Source: a virus | DNA: 40,334 bases | Direction: 5' to 3' (one strand) | IMG/VR virus record: IMGVR_UViG_3300042934_000428 | Coordinates: 1-40,334 of that record | In this document: piece by piece, positions 1 through 8,171 of the stretch | Numbering within the stretch: the stretch's first letter is position 1 | Layout: the number at the start of each line of letters is the position of its first letter | Made by a program: the position numbers and the translations under genes | Notes under the pieces: generated by a model | What the model saw: only the letters and a program-made list of their open reading frames with translations | Told to the model about the DNA's origin: nothing | Databases searched by the model: none

Positions 1-6
1 TGCGAG
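1..6. other. Left genome end, candidate cos junction
   Basis: The window begins TGCGAG and ends CTCGCA (40329-40334). If the ends are ligated they give CTCGCATGCGAG, a perfect 12-bp palindrome centred on the junction. The last gene (HNH nuclease) would then lie directly upstream of terS, the usual order around cos in actinophages. There is no terminal direct repeat, so unit-length cos packaging fits better than direct terminal repeats. The overhang length cannot be read from the sequence. Confidence 0.5.
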
Positions 7-50
7 AATCCCTCCCCGTCATTTTTTCCACGAACCCGGAGGTGATGAGC

Positions 51-350
51 ATGGATGCTCGGAAGTCGCCTTTGAGGGCGGTGGAGCCTGGCGAGAAGCC
101 GGCGCGGAAGATCACGTCGGTGCTCGAGGCGGCGGAGCAGGGTTCGCGGCTGGATGAGCTCGTGCAGATGCGTCGGGTGATTGCTCGGGCGCTGGATAAC
201 GAGAACACGTCGCCTCGTGATTTGGCGGCGTTGTCGCGTCGGCAGATTGAGATCTCGAAGGAGATCGAGGCGTTGAAGCGTCAGACGGCTGAGGAGGCTG
301 CGGATGCCGCCCACGTCTCCGATGAAGCGTTCGACGCGGAAGCTATCTGA
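51..350 (+). CDS. terS: Terminase small subunit
   Basis: 99 aa. The protein has a basic N-terminus, a central helix-rich block (LDELVQMRRVIARAL, then SPRDLAALSRRQIEISKEI) and an acidic tail. That block is the pattern of actinophage small terminases, which bind cos DNA and hand it to the large subunit. I chose the ATG at 51 because GGAGG at 38-42 is 8 nt upstream; the GTG at 42 and ATG at 45 lie on or too close to that site. It overlaps terL by 47 nt, a sign of translational coupling. It is first in the late operon. Confidence 0.8.
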   Translation: MDARKSPLRAVEPGEKPARKITSVLEAAEQGSRLDELVQMRRVIARALDNENTSPRDLAALSRRQIEISKEIEALKRQTAEEAADAAHVSDEAFDAEAI

Positions 351-1836
351 GGTTGCCCGGCATGTTGTGATCCCGACCGGGATTGTTTCGACGGGTTGGC
401 CTGCTGTCGAGGCTCGGATTCGTGAGTTCGGTGACGAGTTCGACGAGTGGCAGCGTGGCGCTTCGAAGGTCTTTCTCGGGAAGCGGGAGAACGGCGACTA
501 TGCCGCCACGGTCGGCGGCATCACGCTCTCCATTCCGCGCCAGGTGGCGAAGACGTACATGGTCGGTCGGATCGTGTTCGCGTTGTGCACGCTGTTCCCG
601 AACTTGACGGTGCTGTGGACTGCTCACCGGACTCGGACGTCATCGAAGACGTTCGGTTCGTTGCGGGGCTTCGCTGGACGCAAGTCGGTGGCTCCGTTCG
701 TTAAGAACATTCGTGCTGTGAATGGTGAGCAGGAGATCGAGTTCACCAACGGCTCGGTGATCATGTTCGGTGCTCGCGAGGGTGGGTTCGGGCGCGGGTT
801 CGAAGAGGTCGACATCGAGGTGTTCGACGAGGCGCAGATCCTCACTGAGAAGGCGCTCGAGGACATGGTCGCCGCCACGAACCAGTCACGTCACCCGCAC
901 GGTGCGTTGCTGTTCTTCATGGGCACACCGCCGCGGCCGGTTGATCCGGGTGAGGCGTTCAAGGCTCGCCGGCGTGACGCTCTCGAGACTGCTGCTGCGC
1001 TGGTTCGCGGCGAGGATGTCGAGTCGGACGCGGTGTACATCGAGTGTTCTGCGGATGCTGATGCTGAACCTGATGATCGTGAGCAGTGGGCGATCGCGAA
1101 CCCGTCGTACCCGCATCGAACGCCGTTGCGGTCGATGCTGCGGTTGCGGAAGAACTTGCCGTCCGACGAGTCGTGGAAGCGTGAAGCGCTTGGCATCTGG
1201 GACAGCGATCAGAGCGGGTCTCGTGCGATCAGCGAGGTGCAGTGGTCGGCGCCCGAGCTCGTCGTGGATGAGGCTCCGGAGGGTGATGCGGCCTATGCGG
1301 TGGCGTTTAGCCTCGCCGGTGACCGTCTCGCGCTCGCGGGTGCTCGGAAGCATGACGACGGCGTGCACGTCGAGATGATCGACGCGCTTGAGGATGAGCG
1401 TGGTGTCGAGTCAGGTCTTTCGGCTCTCGCGGACTGGTTCTGCGAGCGTGACGACACCGGAACACCAAGGTGGCGCCGATCATCGGGCATTGCCCTCTCG
1501 GGCCGGTCGGGCGCACCGGCGCTCGCTCAGCTGCTCCGCGACCGTGGCGTCGCGGACCGGTGGATCGTCCTCCCGACGACACCGAAGTACATCGAGGCGT
1601 GCTCGATGTGGCTCGAGGCGGTTCGGGGGAAGACGGTCACTCACAAGCGTGAGGGTCAGGACGCGCTCGATGCTTCGGTCGCGGTGACGGATACGGACAA
1701 GCGGGGCGGCCTCTCGGCTACGACTCCGGATGGGGATGACACGCCTGTGGAGGCGGTGGCGTTGGCGCATTGGGTTGCGCGTACGTCGCCGTTGAAGCCG
1801 AAGCGTGCGAGTGAGCGGAAGGCGGTCTTCTTGTGA
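304..1836 (+). CDS. terL: Terminase large subunit (packaging ATPase/nuclease)
   Basis: 510 aa. This is the motor that cuts concatemers and pumps DNA into the prohead. The N-terminal ATPase shows a degenerate Walker A (PRQVAKT, about 78-84), Walker B (VFDEAQ, about 173-178) and a coupling-type motif MGTPP (about 206-210). The C-terminal part, about 300-480, should be the RNase H-like nuclease; the Asp-containing stretch near DALDASVAVTDTD fits its last acidic motif. The ATG at 304 has GGAGG at 293-297, spacing 6. It is followed by the portal gene with a GTGA overlap. Length is normal for the family. Confidence 0.93.
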   Translation: MPPTSPMKRSTRKLSEVARHVVIPTGIVSTGWPAVEARIREFGDEFDEWQRGASKVFLGKRENGDYAATVGGITLSIPRQVAKTYMVGRIVFALCTLFPNLTVLWTAHRTRTSSKTFGSLRGFAGRKSVAPFVKNIRAVNGEQEIEFTNGSVIMFGAREGGFGRGFEEVDIEVFDEAQILTEKALEDMVAATNQSRHPHGALLFFMGTPPRPVDPGEAFKARRRDALETAAALVRGEDVESDAVYIECSADADAEPDDREQWAIANPSYPHRTPLRSMLRLRKNLPSDESWKREALGIWDSDQSGSRAISEVQWSAPELVVDEAPEGDAAYAVAFSLAGDRLALAGARKHDDGVHVEMIDALEDERGVESGLSALADWFCERDDTGTPRWRRSSGIALSGRSGAPALAQLLRDRGVADRWIVLPTTPKYIEACSMWLEAVRGKTVTHKREGQDALDASVAVTDTDKRGGLSATTPDGDDTPVEAVALAHWVARTSPLKPKRASERKAVFL

Positions 1837-3287
1837 GCACTCTTTCCGCTGGAGTTCCCAACGTGAACCTCGAGGGGCCAGATTCGGATCTGTTCGGCCG
1901 GCTGTTCAACACGTGGCAGGCGAAGCGTCCGCGGAACCTGTTGCGGACGGTGTACGACGAGGGCAAGAACGCGCTGAAGGATTTCGGGATCGCGGTTCCG
2001 CCGCAGATGCAGTCGGCGTTCACGCCGTTGCAGTGGATCTCGAAGGGTGTCAACGCGGTTACGCGGCGTTCGGTGTTCGAGGGTTTCGTGTCACCTACGG
2101 GTTCTGCGGACCCGTTCGGCATGGCGGGTGTGCTCGCGGACAACCACTTCTTCGAGGAGTTCCCCGCGGCGAAGCGGTCATCGACCGTTCACGCTTGCGC
2201 GTTCCTCACGGTGACTGAGGGTGATGTGCAGTCGGGTGAGCCGGCGCAGATGATCATGGCCCGTTCGGCTGATAGCACGGCGGCAGTGTGGGACACGCGT
2301 CGTCGGGCCTTGGGTGGCCTGCTGTCGATTATCAGCGCGGATGATGCTGGTCCAACCGAGATGGTGATGCAAACACCCGATCGGGTGTACTCGTTCGTGA
2401 AGCGTCAGTCCGGTTGGGTCACTACGTTCATCCGGAACCGGCTGGGTGAGGTCTCAGCGGCCCGCCTGGCGTACTTGCCCGACCTAACTCGCCCCTTCGG
2501 TCATTCGCGTATCACGCGGACGGCTATGGGGCTCACGGACGCTGCGGTGCGGACGTTGCTTCGTGCTGAGGTGTCGGCCGAGTTCTATTCGGCGGACAAG
2601 TACTGGTTGTTCGGCGCGGATGTGACGAAGTTCATCGGTGACGACAAGTGGTCGGCGCTGATGGGTCGCATGAACGCGATCGACGTGGATACGGTCGCGG
2701 GCGACAAAGTCGACATCCAACGGTTCAGTGGGTCGTCGCCGCAGCCGCATACAGATCAGATGCGTTTGATCCAGTCGATGTTCGCGGATGACCAGAACCT
2801 TGATGTGAAGTACGCGGACGCGTCGAATCCGTCGTCTGCGGACGCGATCTACGCGGCGAAGGAAGATCTCATCATCGACGTTCGCGATGCGAACCGGGTG
2901 TGGGGGCGCGGGGCCGTGAAGGCGTTCCAGCTCGCAGTTCGGTTGCGTGACGGGATCGCGATGACGGATGAGCTCCGGGCAATGAGTTCGCAGTTCACGG
3001 ACCCGGCGATCGTTTCGCCGTCTGCTCGGGCGGATGCGTTCTCGAAGCTGTCGACGAGTATCGACGGTTTCGGGAACAGTCCTGTCGGGATGAAGTTCGC
3101 TGGTCTGCCGTTGGAGGACATCGCTCAGTTCCAGGCGTGGAAGCAGCAGCAGGGTGCGTCCGATCGGATCGCGCAGCTGGTGGAGGCGGCGAGGGGGCTG
3201 AGGGCCGATGGCGACACTCCAACAGGTGGAGGAGTACCGGACGGCGACACAGACGCTGGTAACGCTGGCGCACTCGCAACTGCGTGA
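1833..3287 (+). CDS. Portal protein
   Basis: 484 aa. It is a gp6/SPP1-type portal by position and by sequence features such as GMAGVLADNHFFEEFP and the ARSADSTAAVWDTRRRALGG block. The portal forms the dodecameric ring at the capsid vertex through which terL drives DNA. It starts at GTG 1833, overlapping the terL stop (GTGA), with a GGAAGG-type ribosome site about 10 nt upstream. The C-terminal 80 nt overlap the next gene in another frame, where the protein ends in a low-complexity Gly/Asp/Thr tail. Confidence 0.85.
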   Translation: MSTLSAGVPNVNLEGPDSDLFGRLFNTWQAKRPRNLLRTVYDEGKNALKDFGIAVPPQMQSAFTPLQWISKGVNAVTRRSVFEGFVSPTGSADPFGMAGVLADNHFFEEFPAAKRSSTVHACAFLTVTEGDVQSGEPAQMIMARSADSTAAVWDTRRRALGGLLSIISADDAGPTEMVMQTPDRVYSFVKRQSGWVTTFIRNRLGEVSAARLAYLPDLTRPFGHSRITRTAMGLTDAAVRTLLRAEVSAEFYSADKYWLFGADVTKFIGDDKWSALMGRMNAIDVDTVAGDKVDIQRFSGSSPQPHTDQMRLIQSMFADDQNLDVKYADASNPSSADAIYAAKEDLIIDVRDANRVWGRGAVKAFQLAVRLRDGIAMTDELRAMSSQFTDPAIVSPSARADAFSKLSTSIDGFGNSPVGMKFAGLPLEDIAQFQAWKQQQGASDRIAQLVEAARGLRADGDTPTGGGVPDGDTDAGNAGALATA

Positions 3288-3984
3288 CCTTCTGTCGTCG
3301 TTCAACGCTTCGTCGAACCCGGTAGCGGTTAGGGATGCGCTTTTGCGTTACTTCCCGGATTTCATGGTCGCGTTCGGTGACACGGCTGCGGTCCTCGGGG
3401 CGGATTTCTACGACATGGTTCGTGATCTCCCCCCGAGTGCCGGGACTGTGCAGACGGTGTTCGCGCAGCCGGCGAAGACGAAGCAGTCCGAGGGTGTCGT
3501 TCGCTGGTCGGCGGGTGCTTTGTTCGCGGCTGAGCCGTCGTGGGAGTCGTTCGAGGCGGCACTTCTGGGTGCGTCGCAGCGGCTCATCTTGCAGCCGTCG
3601 CGGCAGACGATCGATCTGATGGCGCAGGCGGACGCACGGTCGGGGCGGATAGCTGCGGTCGGATGGTCGCGGAACGTGCACCCGGAGCGCGCTCGCTCGG
3701 GGAAGTCGTGTGACTTCTGCATCATGCTCGCCGGTCGCGGCCCCGTATACCGGTCGCAGGCCGCGGCAGGTTCCGTGGTCGGGCGCGGTTCCGATCGCAC
3801 CGGATACGACGCTGACGGCAACCGACTCTCGGGCGGCGTCGGTGAGGGCGTGAAGAAGCGGCGCGTGCAGGAACTCGCAGCCGAGTTTCACGACAACTGC
3901 AACTGCACGTCGGTGCCCACGTTCTACGAGGTCCAGGACCGTCCAGGTTCGCGGTACCCGAAAGTACTCGCCCCGATCTCTTAG
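3208..3984 (+). CDS. MuF-like minor capsid protein
   Basis: 258 aa. The C-terminal third carries CDFCIMLAGRGPVY and, about 60 residues on, HDNCNC. This Cys/His signature (CxxC then HxNCxC) is that of the phage Mu gpF-like fold found next to portal genes. MuF proteins are minor head components made with the portal; in related phages the gene is often labelled capsid maturation protease, but I see no clear protease catalytic set here. It overlaps the portal gene by 80 nt. A 5-bp hairpin (AGCCC/GGGCT, 3983-3997) sits at the stop codon. Confidence 0.75.
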   Translation: MATLQQVEEYRTATQTLVTLAHSQLRDLLSSFNASSNPVAVRDALLRYFPDFMVAFGDTAAVLGADFYDMVRDLPPSAGTVQTVFAQPAKTKQSEGVVRWSAGALFAAEPSWESFEAALLGASQRLILQPSRQTIDLMAQADARSGRIAAVGWSRNVHPERARSGKSCDFCIMLAGRGPVYRSQAAAGSVVGRGSDRTGYDADGNRLSGGVGEGVKKRRVQELAAEFHDNCNCTSVPTFYEVQDRPGSRYPKVLAPIS

Positions 3985-4067
3985 CCCTTCGCGGGCTCAC
4001 TGGTTTCCCTCGTTCGCGATGTTCGAGGGTTCGCGCGGCGCGACTGCCGCATTCATATGGAGGACGC

Positions 4068-4559
4068 ATGTCTACGGAGAACCCCACGAGCTCGGAAACG
4101 CCGGAAGGCGTCGACAACCCGGTATCGGCGGATGGCGCGAAGCCTGACGAGCCGCTGGGTGAGGCGGGTATCGCTGCACTGAAGTCCGAGCGCGCGGCAC
4201 GAGCCGCCGCGGAGGCGGCAGCGAAGGAAGCTCTCGCGAAGGTTAAGGCGTTCGAGGACGCCCAGAAGACCGAGGCCGAGAAGCAGGCCGAACGGCTGGC
4301 TGAGATCGAGCGTGAGAACGCCGAGCTCAAGGCCGCGAAGACACGCGCCGAAGTGGCCGCCGCCAAGGGCGTTCCTGCGTCGTTGCTTTCGGGCAGCACG
4401 CAGGAGGAGCTCGAGGCGTCGGCGGATGCGCTCATCGCATTCAGGGGGACGACGGAGCCGCAGAAGCTCTACGTCCCGAACGAGGGCAAGGCTCCTGACC
4501 TGGCCCTGAACGGCGACGGCATCGAGCAGTCACTCAAACAAGCACTCGGCATCCAGTGA
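4068..4559 (+). CDS. Capsid scaffolding protein
   Basis: 163 aa. It has an acidic, disordered N-terminus and then a long Ala/Glu/Lys coiled coil (about 35-105). The C-terminal segment (LLSGSTQEELEASADALI) is typical of scaffolds placed directly before an HK97-type capsid gene. It would direct prohead assembly and then be lost. GGAGG lies 6 nt before the ATG. The position between MuF and the major capsid gene agrees. Confidence 0.85.
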   Translation: MSTENPTSSETPEGVDNPVSADGAKPDEPLGEAGIAALKSERAARAAAEAAAKEALAKVKAFEDAQKTEAEKQAERLAEIERENAELKAAKTRAEVAAAKGVPASLLSGSTQEELEASADALIAFRGTTEPQKLYVPNEGKAPDLALNGDGIEQSLKQALGIQ

Positions 4560-4582
4560 TGCCCCAAACCAAGGAGTAAACC

Positions 4583-5515
4583 ATGGCTGTTACCGCAGCA
4601 ACCGTTACCGGAGATTTCTCCGGCTTCCTCAAGCCAGATCTTGCCCAGGCGTACTTCGAAGAGGCCCGGCGCCGCTCCGTCGTGCAGCAGCTCACCCGTC
4701 AGGTGCCGCTTGGCATCAACGGTGCGGAGATCCCGGTCGTGACCTCGAAGCCCACCGCAGGGTGGGTCGCTGAGGCCGGCCAGAAGCCCGCTACCAAGGG
4801 CGCGCTGTCGCTCAAGACCATCACGCCGAAGAAGCTCGCCGCGATCGCGGTGGTCTCGGCTGAGGTCGTCCGCGCGAACCCAGGCAACTACGTCAACCTG
4901 CTCCGTGAGGACATCGCTGAGGCATTCGCAATCGCGTTCGACGCTGCGGCGCTTCACGGCACCAACTCGCCCTTCGGCGCCGGAAACAACATCGACGCGA
5001 CCACGAAGACGGTCGAGCTCGGCACCACTACGAAGGCCAACGGTGGCGTGTATGGCGACATCGTTGCTGGTCTCGCGCTTCTTGTGAACGACAAGAAGAA
5101 GCTGACCGGGTTTGCGTTCGACCGTGTCGTCGAGCCGACGTTCCTCTCGCAGACGGACAACAACGGTCGTCCGCTGTTCGTGGAGACCCCACTCGAGGAC
5201 ACCGCGTCGATTGTGACGCCCGGCCGCCTCATCGGCCGCCCCGCTTTCATCGGCGACGGCGTGTCGACGGCGATCGTGGCCGGCACCCCGAACACAGGCG
5301 GCATCGTCGGCTACGGCGGCGACTGGTCGCAGGCTGTCTGGGGCACCGTCGGCGGCATCAGCTACGACGTGTCGACCCAGTCGACCGTCACCATCAACGG
5401 CGAGCTCGTCTCCCTGTGGGAGAACAACCTCGTCGCGGTGCGTGCTGAGGCTGAGTACGGCTGGCTGGTCAACGACCCGCAGGCGTTCGTCGAGTACACC
5501 AACCACACGGCCTGA
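4583..5515 (+). CDS. Major capsid protein (HK97 fold)
   Basis: 310 aa. It looks like an HK97-fold capsid protein without a long N-terminal delta domain. The N-terminal arm is followed by IPVVTSKPTAGWVAEAGQKP and the loop PKKLAAIAVVSAEVV, then the spine-helix region (LREDIAEAFAIAFDAAALHG), all classical for actinophage capsids. AAGGAG precedes the ATG. The stop overlaps the start of the next small gene (TGATG). A strong hairpin lies about 170 nt downstream and may limit read-through into the connector genes. Confidence 0.92.
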   Translation: MAVTAATVTGDFSGFLKPDLAQAYFEEARRRSVVQQLTRQVPLGINGAEIPVVTSKPTAGWVAEAGQKPATKGALSLKTITPKKLAAIAVVSAEVVRANPGNYVNLLREDIAEAFAIAFDAAALHGTNSPFGAGNNIDATTKTVELGTTTKANGGVYGDIVAGLALLVNDKKKLTGFAFDRVVEPTFLSQTDNNGRPLFVETPLEDTASIVTPGRLIGRPAFIGDGVSTAIVAGTPNTGGIVGYGGDWSQAVWGTVGGISYDVSTQSTVTINGELVSLWENNLVAVRAEAEYGWLVNDPQAFVEYTNHTA

Positions 5516-5679
5516 TGGCTCGGCTGACGCTTCCGGACGCCGGCACGATCATCCACGTCGAGGGCGACCTTGAGCAGACGATGCGTGCCAGCGGTTGGGT
5601 CGATGTGACCCAGGATGAGGCGACTCCGGAGAAGCCGAAGGCGACCCGCAAGCCGGGGCGGCCCAAGAAGTCCGAGTGA
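5515..5679 (+). CDS. Small head-region protein with basic AT-hook-like tail
   Basis: 54 aa. The first half (LPDAGTIIHVEGDLEQTMRASGWVDV) resembles small actinophage proteins found after the capsid gene. The C-terminus is basic and contains KPGRPKK, an AT-hook-like core that could touch packaged DNA. The ATG overlaps the capsid stop (TGATG). The role is unknown; a head decoration or DNA-contact function is only a guess. Confidence 0.7.
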   Translation: MARLTLPDAGTIIHVEGDLEQTMRASGWVDVTQDEATPEKPKATRKPGRPKKSE

Positions 5680-5684
5680 CCGGA

Positions 5685-5714
5685 GGAGGGGCGGGGCACA
5701 CGCTCCGCCCCTCC
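5685..5714 (+). terminator. Perfect 10-bp hairpin after the capsid genes
   Basis: Arms GGAGGGGCGG (5685-5694) and CCGCCCCTCC (5705-5714) with a 10-nt loop. There is no U-tract, so it is better read as an attenuator or mRNA-stabilising hairpin that lets capsid mRNA exceed connector mRNA than as a full terminator. Confidence 0.5.
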
Positions 5715-5730
5715 GAACCGAGGAGGTGCC

Positions 5731-6186
5731 ATGTCGTGGACGCAACCGAGTGACGTCACCAACTCGTGGATCGGTCCGAACAAGCCCGACGACCTGAACC
5801 TCGTTGAGATGTGGATCGGGAAGGCTGAGCGGGAGATTCGGCGCCGTGTTCCGGACATCCAAGCACGGATGGACGACGAGGCGGAGGAAACCCCGGCCCG
5901 CACGGATCTGCTGGACACGGCGGTCGATGTGACGGTCGCGATGGTCACTCGTGTGTTCCGGAACCCTGAGGGCATCCGGCAGACGAACGAGACGACCACG
6001 ACGGGGCCGTTCTCGGACACCAAGTCGTTGACGTACGGCGGGAACACGCCCGGCAGCCTGGGGCTCACTGACGAGGAGTTGGCGGCGCTTCAAGGCAAGA
6101 GCGAGACGGGCGCGTACACGATCGACCTGATCCCGCGCACATCGCCGTTCCATCCCGACTATGTGCCGGTGGTGACGGTCCTGTGA
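5731..6186 (+). CDS. Head-tail connector (adaptor, Gp15/Gp19-like)
   Basis: 151 aa. A helical N-terminal half (LNLVEMWIGKAEREIRRRVPDI) is followed by LLDTAVDVTVAMVTRVFRNPEG and a loop-rich C-terminus ending in GLTDEELAALQGK. This is the usual arrangement for adaptor proteins that bind below the portal. GAGGAGG lies 6 nt before the ATG. The stop overlaps the next gene's GTG (GTGA). Confidence 0.78.
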   Translation: MSWTQPSDVTNSWIGPNKPDDLNLVEMWIGKAEREIRRRVPDIQARMDDEAEETPARTDLLDTAVDVTVAMVTRVFRNPEGIRQTNETTTTGPFSDTKSLTYGGNTPGSLGLTDEELAALQGKSETGAYTIDLIPRTSPFHPDYVPVVTVL

Positions 6187-6518
6187 CGCGGCCGATCAGC
6201 GAGTACGTCGAGCATTCGGTGTACGTGGCGGGTGCTGAGGATGCGCACGGTAACGCGACTGAGTCGTGGGGCGATCCCGCGACGGTGGGTGTGTTCGCGT
6301 TCGATCCCGGTTCCACTTCCGAGCCGCGTGAGCCTGGTCACGACCGGGTGATCGTGGAGCCGACGCTGTACGTGCCTCCGGATGTTGTGTTCGGTCCACA
6401 CGACCGGGTTGCAGCACGGGGGCGGGTGTACGAGGTCGAGGGCGAGACGCGTGAGTGGCGCCACCCGGACGGATCTCGAAAGGGAAACGTCGTGACCCTG
6501 AGGAGGGTCGATGGCTAA
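6183..6518 (+). CDS. Head closure / stopper protein
   Basis: 111 aa, mostly beta by composition, ending in a conserved-looking strand (GRVYEVEGETREWRHPDG) typical of SPP1 gp16-like head-tail stoppers. The stopper closes the portal channel and forms the tail interface. It starts at GTG 6183 overlapping the adaptor stop, and overlaps the next gene by 8 nt. The assignment rests mainly on order and size. Confidence 0.65.
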   Translation: MTRPISEYVEHSVYVAGAEDAHGNATESWGDPATVGVFAFDPGSTSEPREPGHDRVIVEPTLYVPPDVVFGPHDRVAARGRVYEVEGETREWRHPDGSRKGNVVTLRRVDG

Positions 6519-6756
6519 CGTGCGAGTGAAACTGAGCATCCGTGGTGTTCGCGATGTGCTGAAGTCGAGCGCCGTTTCTTCAGAGCTAGCTCGACGCGCT
6601 GGACGCATCCGAAATGCAGCTGGCGAGGGCTTCTCGATGGTCGTCAAACCGCACCGATACACCGCGCGCGCCTTCGTTCAGTCGGACACCGCCGCTGCAG
6701 ACAAGCGTGAGGCAGAGAGCAAGGTGCTGACACGAGCATTGGACGCGGGACGATGA
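6511..6756 (+). CDS. Neck / tail completion protein
   Basis: 81 aa. It begins with a strand plus RGVRDVLKSSAVSSELARRAGRIRNAAGEGF, the pattern of short HK97 gp10-like neck proteins between the stopper and the tail terminator. It ends overlapping the next ATG (ATGA). Shorter than many relatives, but the gene appears intact. Confidence 0.6.
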   Translation: MANVRVKLSIRGVRDVLKSSAVSSELARRAGRIRNAAGEGFSMVVKPHRYTARAFVQSDTAAADKREAESKVLTRALDAGR

Positions 6757-7124
6757 ACCTTCCCGACGTCGAGGCTCTCGTGCGGGCGTTCCTGGCCTCT
6801 GTCGTCGCTCCGGTTAAGGTAGCGACTGCTGTGCCGGCGCAGCGCCCGGCAGAGTTCGTGCGTGCGTGGCGCACTGGTGGGGCTGCGGTGAACCGCATCC
6901 TTGACCAGCCGCAGATCACTGTGCAGGCGTGGGCGCAGGGCAGTGTTCGTGCGTCTGAGATAGCGCAGGTCTGCCGTACTGCGCTGTTCAACGACTACCC
7001 GACCATGCCCCTTGTTCGTGGTGTCGAAGAAGTCTCCGGACTGTACTTCGACCCGGACCCGGACACCAACGTCCCGCGGTACACGTTCACGGTCATTCTG
7101 AACGTCCGCGCGCGACGCCCCTGA
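6753..7124 (+). CDS. Tail terminator protein
   Basis: 123 aa. The N-terminal helix (LPDVEALVRAFLAS) and the alternating strands ending in RYTFTVILNVRAR match tail terminators, which cap the finished tail tube and bind the neck. The position, last of the connector genes and directly before the major tail gene, supports this. An intrinsic terminator follows 24 nt after its stop. Confidence 0.7.
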   Translation: MNLPDVEALVRAFLASVVAPVKVATAVPAQRPAEFVRAWRTGGAAVNRILDQPQITVQAWAQGSVRASEIAQVCRTALFNDYPTMPLVRGVEEVSGLYFDPDPDTNVPRYTFTVILNVRARRP

Positions 7125-7147
7125 CATCACCAACCAAACCCATCCGA

Positions 7148-7170
7148 CCCCGCCTCCGCGCGGGGTTTTC
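7148..7170 (+). terminator. Intrinsic terminator upstream of the major tail gene
   Basis: Stem CCCCGC (7148-7153) with GCGGGG (7160-7165), 6-nt loop, followed by TTTTC. It separates the connector genes from the major tail gene, so either read-through is partial or a separate start of transcription is needed in the short space before 7189. Confidence 0.65.
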
Positions 7171-7188
7171 GCATGAAAGGGGGACCAC

Positions 7189-7746
7189 ATGGTCCTGAAT
7201 GCAGACAACGCGCGGATCTATGGGTCGGATCTCGACTCGATTTACCTCGCACCCGTAGGAACCACCCTTCCGACGACGATCGGCGGTGCTCTTGATCCCG
7301 AGTTCGAGGACGTGGGCTGGCTCCACGAGGACGGCATCGTTGAGGCGGCGACCGGTTCGAAGGAGGTCATCCGCGGCCACCAGGGCGGCGGCGTCGTAAA
7401 GACGCGCATCTCTGAGTCCGGCACCACGATCGGGTTCACCGCGCTTGAGACAAAGGCGCAGACGAAGGCCCTTCGCTACAACGAGAAGACCGTCGACACG
7501 ACCGTTCCCGGCGTACGGAAGGTGCGCCGAGGCGCAGGCCAGACGGTGAAGCGTCGCGCCGCGGTCATTGATCTGTTCGACGCGGACAACGTCACCGTCA
7601 AGGAACGGCTTGTCATCCCAGTCCTCGAGATCGTGCCGGACGGCGACCGGACCTACGTCAACAGCGACATCGCAGGCTTCCCATTCATCGGTGAAGTCAT
7701 CGGCGACTACGACTCGTTCGAGACGGAAGCGGACGAAGAAGAGTAA
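7189..7746 (+). CDS. Major tail protein (tube)
   Basis: 185 aa. It reads as a tail tube protein: N-terminal NADNARIYGSDLDSIYLAP, then DVGWLHEDGIVEA and repeated beta strands. Length and place (after the tail terminator, before the chaperones) fit. It polymerises around the tape measure to form the tube. AAAGGGGG precedes the ATG. The gene is flanked by hairpins on both sides (7148-7170 and 7757-7792), so it may be regulated as its own high-abundance unit. Confidence 0.85.
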   Translation: MVLNADNARIYGSDLDSIYLAPVGTTLPTTIGGALDPEFEDVGWLHEDGIVEAATGSKEVIRGHQGGGVVKTRISESGTTIGFTALETKAQTKALRYNEKTVDTTVPGVRKVRRGAGQTVKRRAAVIDLFDADNVTVKERLVIPVLEIVPDGDRTYVNSDIAGFPFIGEVIGDYDSFETEADEEE

Positions 7747-7756
7747 CGGCGTGGTC

Positions 7757-7792
7757 GGGCGAGGAATCCCTTGGTGATGGCTCGCCTCGCCC
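7757..7792 (+). terminator. Hairpin after the major tail gene
   Basis: Arms GGGCGAGG (7757-7764) and CCTCGCCC (7785-7792) with a 20-nt loop and no U-tract. It is a candidate attenuator between the abundant tube protein and the chaperone/tape-measure genes. Confidence 0.35.
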
Positions 7793-7838
7793 GTCCACAC
7801 CTCTTGAGCCACCACCGAACACCCAAGGAGTCATCACC

Positions 7839-8171
7839 ATGACCGCACCAAAGAAGCCCCAGGACCACAAACCGAAAGATCCCACGGTCGAGACCGTTGA
7901 AGGGGGCAAGCGTGTCACGTGCCGCGGGATCACCGTCACCATCCCGGACGAAGCGCTCGACGACTTCGAACTCGTCGAGGAGCTCGGCCGGGTGCAGTTT
8001 GGCGAGCAGCAGGATCGCGGGCGGTTGCCGCTCATTCTCCGCAGGCTGGTAGGCGACAGCGGTTACAAAGCTGTTATGGACGGGCTGCGCGGGCCGAACG
8101 GGCGCGTCCCGATCCAGGCCGGGTTCGAGTTCATCAAGGAACTGTTCGGAGCTCTCAACCCAAACTCCTGA
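7839..8171 (+). CDS. Tail assembly chaperone, short form
   Basis: 110 aa. Disordered N-terminus, then CRGITVTIPDEALDDFELVEELG and RRLVGDSGYKAVMDGLRG, the usual first chaperone of siphovirus tails (lambda gpG equivalent). It binds the tape measure before tube polymerisation. Its stop (TGA 8169-8171) lies just after a slippery heptamer, so a fraction of ribosomes should make the longer fusion described in the next entry. Confidence 0.82.
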   Translation: MTAPKKPQDHKPKDPTVETVEGGKRVTCRGITVTIPDEALDDFELVEELGRVQFGEQQDRGRLPLILRRLVGDSGYKAVMDGLRGPNGRVPIQAGFEFIKELFGALNPNS

